Shown here one piece after another: positions 29,647 to 33,198 of a DNA stretch of 33,198 nt (position 1 is its first letter; each line of letters opens with the position of its first letter). The notes below the pieces were generated by a model. That model did no database searches. It had not been told where the DNA came from and saw only the letters and a program-made list of their open reading frames with translations. Location: positions 1 through 33,198 of the IMG/VR virus record IMGVR_UViG_3300028423_000423. One strand, given 5' to 3'. The translations under genes were made by a program, and so were the position numbers. Source of the DNA: a virus.

Positions 29647-29715
29647 GCTAGTGCATTATTTGAGAGGGTGAGCTTGAAGCCCAATTCTGACCTCAGATAG
29701 TGCACTAGCTTTTTT
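29647..29715 (+). terminator. Strong 18-bp-stem terminator just before the Rha/KilAC gene
   Basis: GCTAGTGCATTATTTGAG (29647-29664) pairs with CTCAGATAGTGCACTAGC (29692-29709), 18 bp with two G-U pairs, followed by six T. The T-run ends 15 nt before the ATG at 29731 and only a GGAG site lies between. With the promoter at 29575-29618 it bounds a transcript of about 90 nt. It acts either as an attenuator for the Rha gene or as the end of a small RNA. A second hairpin (AAAGCAG-N6-CTGCTTT, 29588-29607) overlaps the promoter. Confidence 0.75.
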
Positions 29716-29730
29716 ATTGGAGCTATAAAA

Positions 29731-30372
29731 ATGAAACTATCCACAAACACCCACCAGACCATGTCTAGCCGTGAAATAGCGGAACTAACTAGCAAACACC
29801 ATAAAAACGTTAAGCGCGATATTGAGAAAATGCTAAATGAGTTGGATATAGATAGGCTCAGTATTGAGCGCATCTATTTAGACTCAATGAATCGCAAGCA
29901 ATCTGAGTACAATCTAAATCGCGACCTAACAGACTGCCTTTTAACCGGCTATAGCGCCAAAGCTAGAATGGCTGTCATCAAAAGATGGCGAGAACTGGAA
30001 TCAAAAGAGCAGCCACCAGCAATCCCGCAAACCTACGCGGAAGCCCTTCAATTAGCCGCTGACCAAGCAAAACAGCTAGAAGAAGCCAAGCCCAAGCTCG
30101 AGTATCATGACAAAGTACTTGCAACTGAGAACGGCATCACTACTACGGAAATAGCCAGCGAGCTAGGCATGACAGCCAATAAACTCAATAAGTTATTAGA
30201 AGCCATGAAGGTTCAGCGCAAGATAGGCCGCCGATGGGTGCTTACCGCTGCTAATATCGGTAAAGGCTACGATGTCGAGACTACGCATGTAGATGATGGA
30301 GGTGTATCGCGTCACGCTATGAAATGGTCAGAGAAGGGCCGTAAATTTATTCATGAGCTAATCTGCCAATAA
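29731..30372 (+). CDS. Rha / KilAC-domain antirepressor-like protein
   Basis: A 213-aa protein. Residues 9-90 match the Rha N-terminal domain (TMSSREIAELTSKHHKNVKR followed by DIEKML, with the RxKxxYNLNRDLTDCL strand), and residues 95-213 the KilAC (ANT) domain (TTTEIASELGMTANKLNKLL, ending WSEKGRKFIHELI). Such fusions act as regulators in lambdoid phages: Rha in superinfection control, ANT in relieving repression. No repressor gene is seen here, so the target is open. The gene lies directly behind a strong terminator and has no promoter of its own between that and its ATG. Confidence 0.8.
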   Translation: MKLSTNTHQTMSSREIAELTSKHHKNVKRDIEKMLNELDIDRLSIERIYLDSMNRKQSEYNLNRDLTDCLLTGYSAKARMAVIKRWRELESKEQPPAIPQTYAEALQLAADQAKQLEEAKPKLEYHDKVLATENGITTTEIASELGMTANKLNKLLEAMKVQRKIGRRWVLTAANIGKGYDVETTHVDDGGVSRHAMKWSEKGRKFIHELICQ

Positions 30373-30418
30373 TAATGATACTTCTTGCCAATGATTTATA
30401 GGTATTGGCTGGTATTGT
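30353..30418 (+). promoter_or_regulatory. Dyad-class promoter for the 30.4-31.1 kb genes
   Basis: The proximal site ATGATACTTCTTGCCAA (30375-30391) has -10 TATTGT (30413-30418), exactly 22 nt after TTGCCA. A weak second site ending TGCCAA (30353-30369) is 22 bp upstream, inside the Rha gene end. It drives the coiled-coil gene at 30444. Confidence 0.6.
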
Positions 30419-30443
30419 TAGGGTTCAATATTTGGAGGTGATT

Positions 30444-30758
30444 ATGAGTATTAAAGATATGCCACACGTAACAGTCGAGCAGGTACTAGCTTTGCGTGAG
30501 GCGGCTATAAAGCTTGAGCAAGAGCTGGCAGAAATTAAAGCCAAGGCAAATGAGCCAGCGGCTAAGTGTCACGAAGGCCAGTGCAAGCACCAAACGTACA
30601 AACTTCACTTGCGCGGTGTCCGGAAAGATAATAAGTACCTGATGGGCATTATTCACAGCTTGCAAGAAGAGAATGAGCAATATCGCCCCATCAAATCCGA
30701 GCGTGATTCGTTTGTTGAGAAGTACGACGCTGGCTGCCGCTTCGTGGAGGATGAATAA
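30444..30758 (+). CDS. Coiled-coil protein (104 aa)
   Basis: ATG 30444 follows GGAGGTGA, a strong site, 26 nt after the -10 box. The helical N-terminus has heptad spacing (QVLALREAAIKLEQELAEIK). A His/Cys-containing middle follows (CHEGQCKHQTYKLHLRG), which could hold a metal. The C-terminus is acidic. No family recognised. Overlaps the next gene by TAATG. Confidence 0.6.
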   Translation: MSIKDMPHVTVEQVLALREAAIKLEQELAEIKAKANEPAAKCHEGQCKHQTYKLHLRGVRKDNKYLMGIIHSLQEENEQYRPIKSERDSFVEKYDAGCRFVEDE

Positions 30759-31144
30759 TGTCACAACGCAAGACAATCACAGTACGCTCTAAGCGTTTAA
30801 GCGATAAATTCAACTCAGCACACGGTAATCGTGATGAATACGCTGTGACGGGATATAAAGAGCTAGACGGGCAAATATACGCGCTATCACTGGCAGGTTA
30901 TACGCTTTATCAAGATTCGCCGTATTTTAATGAGCTGGCCAAGGTGTATGCGGCAATGGATACGGATGAAAAAGCTGAAGTTAAGCAAGATGGCATGACC
31001 GAAGAAGTTAAGCGCCAGGTGCTTGAAGGCGTATTTCATTCGCGTCACATGTCGTCTAGCGTGGATAATGATGCAAAAGAACTATTGGCGGCTGAGTTTG
31101 CGGCTAATTTCGATAATCGCTTTAATGAGATTTTTGGTGGTTAA
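30758..31144 (+). CDS. Unknown helical protein (128 aa)
   Basis: Overlaps the upstream coiled-coil gene by TAATG, so translation is coupled. N-terminal TITVRSKRLSDKFNSAHGN, then helices (DGQIYALSLAGYTLYQDSPY, RQVLEGVFHSRHMSSSVDND), ending LAAEFAANFDNRFNEIFGG. No family recognised. The role may be tied to the neighbouring coiled-coil gene. Confidence 0.55.
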   Translation: MSQRKTITVRSKRLSDKFNSAHGNRDEYAVTGYKELDGQIYALSLAGYTLYQDSPYFNELAKVYAAMDTDEKAEVKQDGMTEEVKRQVLEGVFHSRHMSSSVDNDAKELLAAEFAANFDNRFNEIFGG

Positions 31145-31211
31145 TGTGAATGTACTCAGCCTTTTGATGTCAATTTTTAGAAAATGCTGGCGGTGACAAG
31201 GAAAAATAATT

Positions 31212-31796
31212 ATGAAATCTGACTTTTCAATACAGTTAATAGATAAACGCTCATGTGAATTTTTACTTCACCATCATCACTATTTATCAAAACAAAGCAA
31301 AGGTTTTAAATCTGGATATAATTTTGGACTAATTTATAACGATGAGATTGTCGGTGTTTGTATCTTCACGGGATTCCCAGTCCCAGAATTATCAAAAAGT
31401 ATTTTTGGGCTTGATAGAAAAGATCAAAAAGGTTTTTTTGAGTTGAGCAGGTTGTGTCTCGACCCTGTTATTCAGAAAAACGAACACAACATAGCAAGCT
31501 GGTTTGTGTCTCGTTGCATTAATCAAATTAGAAAGCTAACAACGGTTAGATGTATATTATCTTACGCTGATGATGACCATCACAAAGGCACAATATATCG
31601 AGCATGTAATTTCAAGTATTACGGCAAGACAACACCGAAAAAAGATTTTTGGATTAGACAATCAGATGGGTCTTTTGTTAAGCACTCTAGAGGAAGCGTG
31701 AAAGGGTTAGAAGGGAAATGGTTGTCCAGAAGTCAAAAGCATAGATTTCTCATGGTATTCGATAAAAAATTAAAAGTACAATGGAATGAGCAGTAA
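31212..31796 (+). CDS. Mom-like GNAT DNA-modification protein
   Basis: A 194-aa protein resembling phage Mu Mom, which converts adenine in phage DNA to N6-carbamoylmethyladenine and so blocks restriction. The shared core is FELSRLCLD (residues 76-84), then SWFVSRCINQIR and YADDDHHKGTIYRACNFKYY (118-137). It is a GNAT-related fold lacking the usual acetyl-CoA loop. Residues 20-23 are a His run. The gene is AT-richer than its neighbours, which suggests recent transfer. Its ATG lies 67 nt after the upstream stop, behind AAGGA. It may modify this phage's DNA; activity unproven. Confidence 0.75.
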   Translation: MKSDFSIQLIDKRSCEFLLHHHHYLSKQSKGFKSGYNFGLIYNDEIVGVCIFTGFPVPELSKSIFGLDRKDQKGFFELSRLCLDPVIQKNEHNIASWFVSRCINQIRKLTTVRCILSYADDDHHKGTIYRACNFKYYGKTTPKKDFWIRQSDGSFVKHSRGSVKGLEGKWLSRSQKHRFLMVFDKKLKVQWNEQ

Positions 31797-31924
31797 TGAA
31801 AACAATGATCGGCCCTGTGCATAGATGCAAATTTAGCGCAAATTACCGCAAAAGTAGTCGCACAAAGTGGTTCATGTCATTTTCGACTGGAATTATCGCG
31901 CACATATTTAAGGAATTAAAATGA
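31796..31924 (+). CDS. Small basic protein (42 aa) coupled to the Mom-like gene
   Basis: The ATG overlaps the stop of the Mom-like gene (TAATG), and its stop overlaps the next start (ATGA). Both links point to real translation. Sequence MKTMIGPVHRCKFSANYRKS, then SRTKWFMSFSTGIIAHIFKE. It is basic with a hydrophobic stretch near the C-terminus. The ribosome site is modest. It could be a partner of the Mom-like protein (Mu has com beside mom), but it lacks the zinc-finger Cys of Com. Confidence 0.5.
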   Translation: MKTMIGPVHRCKFSANYRKSSRTKWFMSFSTGIIAHIFKELK

Positions 31925-32238
31925 TCAAAGCAAGAAAGGATGCGGCCACTGGCGGTAAGCTTGTGTTTTACAAAAGAGGACGGGGTATGTCACTAGAAAA
32001 AGCGGCCGATGAGCTATACAAAAAATCAGAGCAGCTAATGCAAGCCAATGCGCGTGTATGTGCCGATAATGACGAGTTGCGTCAAGAAAACGCACGATTG
32101 CGCGCAAAGTATGAAGCGGTTACTGAGAATCTTGAGGAATGCCAGACCGAGCTTAACCGAGTTTATACTGCCATTGGCAAGCTAAAACAGCACATTGATT
32201 CAGGTTCTGGATTCATTGCCAATCTGTTAAAGCTCTAA
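31921..32238 (+). CDS. Coiled-coil protein (105 aa)
   Basis: ATG 31921 behind TAAGGA; an internal ATG at 31987 with GAGGA is a possible second start. The basic N-terminal part (RKDAATGGKLVFYKRGRG) is followed by a long coiled coil (LRQENARLRAKYEAVTENLE). Unknown function. It ends convergently with the o-spanin gene, the two stop codons overlapping, with no terminator between them. Confidence 0.6.
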   Translation: MIKARKDAATGGKLVFYKRGRGMSLEKAADELYKKSEQLMQANARVCADNDELRQENARLRAKYEAVTENLEECQTELNRVYTAIGKLKQHIDSGSGFIANLLKL

Positions 32239-32489
32239 TCCTGAATACCCATGATATGGCGCTTATCAACATTGCACTGCTTCAATTCGTAAATGCTTTT
32301 TTGATAAGCGTTAACCAGTGACTTACTCGTGTACTTACCATCAATCTTTTCTATTGCCGGCAACGTGTGAAGTTTTAGCCGCTGAGCGGGTATGTTCTTT
32401 ACAACGTATTCGGTTTTAACTATCGGGCTGCAAGGCGTTAACCAATTCGTTAGGAATTTCGCAGCTATAAAAATCAGCGCTAATACCAT
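32235..32489 (-). CDS. o-spanin (Rz1-like)
   Basis: ATG 32489 with GGAAAGG upstream gives 84 aa. The frame to 32576 is mostly the shadow of the i-spanin gene. An N-terminal hydrophobic segment (MVLALIFIAAKFLTNW) is followed by LTPC, a weak lipobox with Cys at residue 20. SPIVKTEYVVKNIP follows, typical of Rz1-type proteins that reach across the periplasm. It overlaps the i-spanin gene by 74 nt in another frame, the classic Rz/Rz1 layout. Fuses inner and outer membranes at the last step of lysis. The lipobox is atypical. Confidence 0.65.
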   Translation of the reverse strand: MVLALIFIAAKFLTNWLTPCSPIVKTEYVVKNIPAQRLKLHTLPAIEKIDGKYTSKSLVNAYQKSIYELKQCNVDKRHIMGIQD

Positions 32490-32724
32490 TAAGCCTTTCC
32501 AGCTCACTAAGCTGATCTGAGTTCGATTTTGCAAGTTCTCGTATCGCGTCTTCAGTTTTTGCGTTAATTTGCTCATTTTTGTCTAGCTCTTGGTAGCATT
32601 GATCTATTAGCTTTGACTGATCTATTACGATTTGGCTGATATTGTCGGATGTTTTGCGTTCTTCGCCTAGTTCGTATCCGGCCCACACATTAAGAGCAAT
32701 AGATATTATTAGCGCCTCTAGCAT
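32416..32724 (-). CDS. i-spanin (Rz-like)
   Basis: A 102-aa protein with an N-terminal signal anchor (residues 3-16, EALIISIALNVWAG). A periplasmic coiled coil follows (QSKLIDQCYQELDKNEQINA, then IRELAKSNSDQLSELERLNG). The ATG overlaps the holin stop (TAATG). Its end overlaps the o-spanin gene. Forms the inner-membrane half of the spanin pair; the Cys in the tail may make disulfides. Confidence 0.75.
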   Translation of the reverse strand: MLEALIISIALNVWAGYELGEERKTSDNISQIVIDQSKLIDQCYQELDKNEQINAKTEDAIRELAKSNSDQLSELERLNGISADFYSCEIPNELVNALQPDS

Positions 32725-32957
32725 TATTTAATCCCTCGGTTTTCCCAAGCAGCCCCAAAAACATAAGAACCAACACATGCCATAATTAAAACGAAACTGA
32801 ACTGAGTCATAGTCTCGTGCAAAGGCGAATCAGGCTCGCCCCATACCAAAAGCCACGTTATCAATCCAAAGCAGAATGCGAGCGTTACAAAAAGCACCCG
32901 CTTGCGGTTTTCCCAGCTTGTCTTACCACCTGGCACGGTATTCTCTTGTGTCGGCAT
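32724..32957 (-). CDS. Holin
   Basis: ATG 32957 (77 aa) with GAGGG 8 nt upstream. Two hydrophobic segments, RVLFVTLAFCFGLITWLLVW (residues 20-39) and FSFVLIMACVGSYVFGAAW (53-71), are joined by a short acidic loop, with a charged N-terminus, in keeping with a class II holin. It overlaps the lysin gene by 35 nt and the i-spanin gene by 1 nt. Forms the lethal membrane hole that times release of the M15 lysin. Confidence 0.75.
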   Translation of the reverse strand: MPTQENTVPGGKTSWENRKRVLFVTLAFCFGLITWLLVWGEPDSPLHETMTQFSFVLIMACVGSYVFGAAWENRGIK

Positions 32958-33198
32958 GTACAAAGCCCTCGTATAAACCTAAGCCCATGGTATTAGGCCA
33001 ATGCTCATCAAACCAATCGTAAATGTCTTTAGGCGGTACTACTTCGCCATTAGCGGTTATCGCTATATCCATGGCATTGCATCGCGGGTGCTGGCTTCCA
33101 TCTGAGCTACCCGGACCACCTTCGGACACAGGTAGGCGGTTATACTCATAGCAGCGAGCAGCACTTGTAATATAGAGCACAACCCGGTCAACGCCGTA
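32923..33198 (-). CDS. Endolysin, M15 peptidase family, C-terminal part (split by contig ends)
   Basis: Continues the gene that starts at the left end of the window. It contains the catalytic core: SQHPRCNAMDIAI, where His and Asp (H-x6-D) bind zinc, and GFVHADTREYRARW, with the third ligand His in V-H-x-D. This is the standard ending of phage M15 lysins. It overlaps the holin start by 35 nt. No signal peptide is evident, so release depends on the holin. Expected activity: peptidoglycan peptide cleavage. Confidence 0.85.
   Translation of the reverse strand, partial: YGVDRVVLYITSAARCYEYNRLPVSEGGPGSSDGSQHPRCNAMDIAITANGEVVPPKDIYDWFDEHWPNTMGLGLYEGFVHADTREYRARW
33100..33198. repeat. Right copy of 99-bp exact terminal direct repeat
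   Basis: Identical to bases 1-99. Removing one copy gives a circular unit of 33,099 bp. The copy lies wholly within the endolysin reading frame, so it has no visible role of its own. Confidence 0.9.

Noticed and set aside
29553-29873. Minus-strand frame of 106 codons opposite the Rha gene
   Set aside because: It covers the strong terminator hairpin and the opposite strand of a well-supported gene; no ribosome site or protein-like features.
29731-30372. Evidence of a temperate life style from the antirepressor-like gene
   Set aside because: Rha/KilAC proteins also occur in lytic phages; no integrase, excisionase, attachment site or CI-type repressor was found.

Overview
The window looks like the complete genome of a short-tailed (podovirus, P22-like virion) bacteriophage, about 33.1 kb long. 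The last 99 bases repeat the first 99 exactly, so the contig closes into a circle of 33,099 bp and the ends cut one gene (the endolysin) in two. The P22-type head genes, the lambda-type replication and recombination genes and the coupled spanin genes point to a Gram-negative, probably gammaproteobacterial, host. I cannot name the host. No integrase or CI-type repressor was recognised.

Minus strand, late region: from 18.6 kb leftwards the order is small terminase, large terminase, portal, [accessory island], scaffold, major capsid protein, a small protein, gp4-like tail accessory factor, gp10-like DNA stabilisation protein, a small protein, a GNAT protein, three ejection proteins and two tailspikes. 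It then runs through the contig junction into endolysin (M15 peptidase), holin, i-spanin and o-spanin, ending at 32.2 kb. Most neighbours overlap by 1-8 nt or are nearly adjacent, so this is one long late operon. A rho-independent terminator follows the capsid gene.

Minus strand, early/middle region (29.2 to 19.1 kb): three small unknown genes lie next to the junction with the plus-strand genes. Then come an Arc-like ribbon-helix-helix regulator, an HNH endonuclease, an O-like replication initiator with a candidate origin inside it, a P-like helicase loader, an ERF annealing protein, a YqaJ/lambda-exo type nuclease, SSB, a SLOG (DUF2493) protein, an HNH-like zinc protein, a RusA resolvase and a run of tiny membrane, basic and coiled-coil proteins.

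Plus strand: a tRNA-Trp and a small membrane protein (27.8-28.1 kb). From 29.4 to 32.2 kb: an RMF-like protein, a possible small RNA or attenuator, a Rha/KilAC protein, coiled-coil proteins and a Mom-like DNA-modification protein. A two-gene plus-strand island sits between portal and scaffold.

The most striking signal is a family of at least nine promoters. They share a 17-bp dyad (TTGGTA-N5-TGCCAA) and a -10 box exactly 22 nt (once 23) after the TTGCCA half-site. This puts the dyad near -42, where a class II activator would sit. These sites precede nearly every early/middle transcription unit on both strands and look like a phage-specific regulon.
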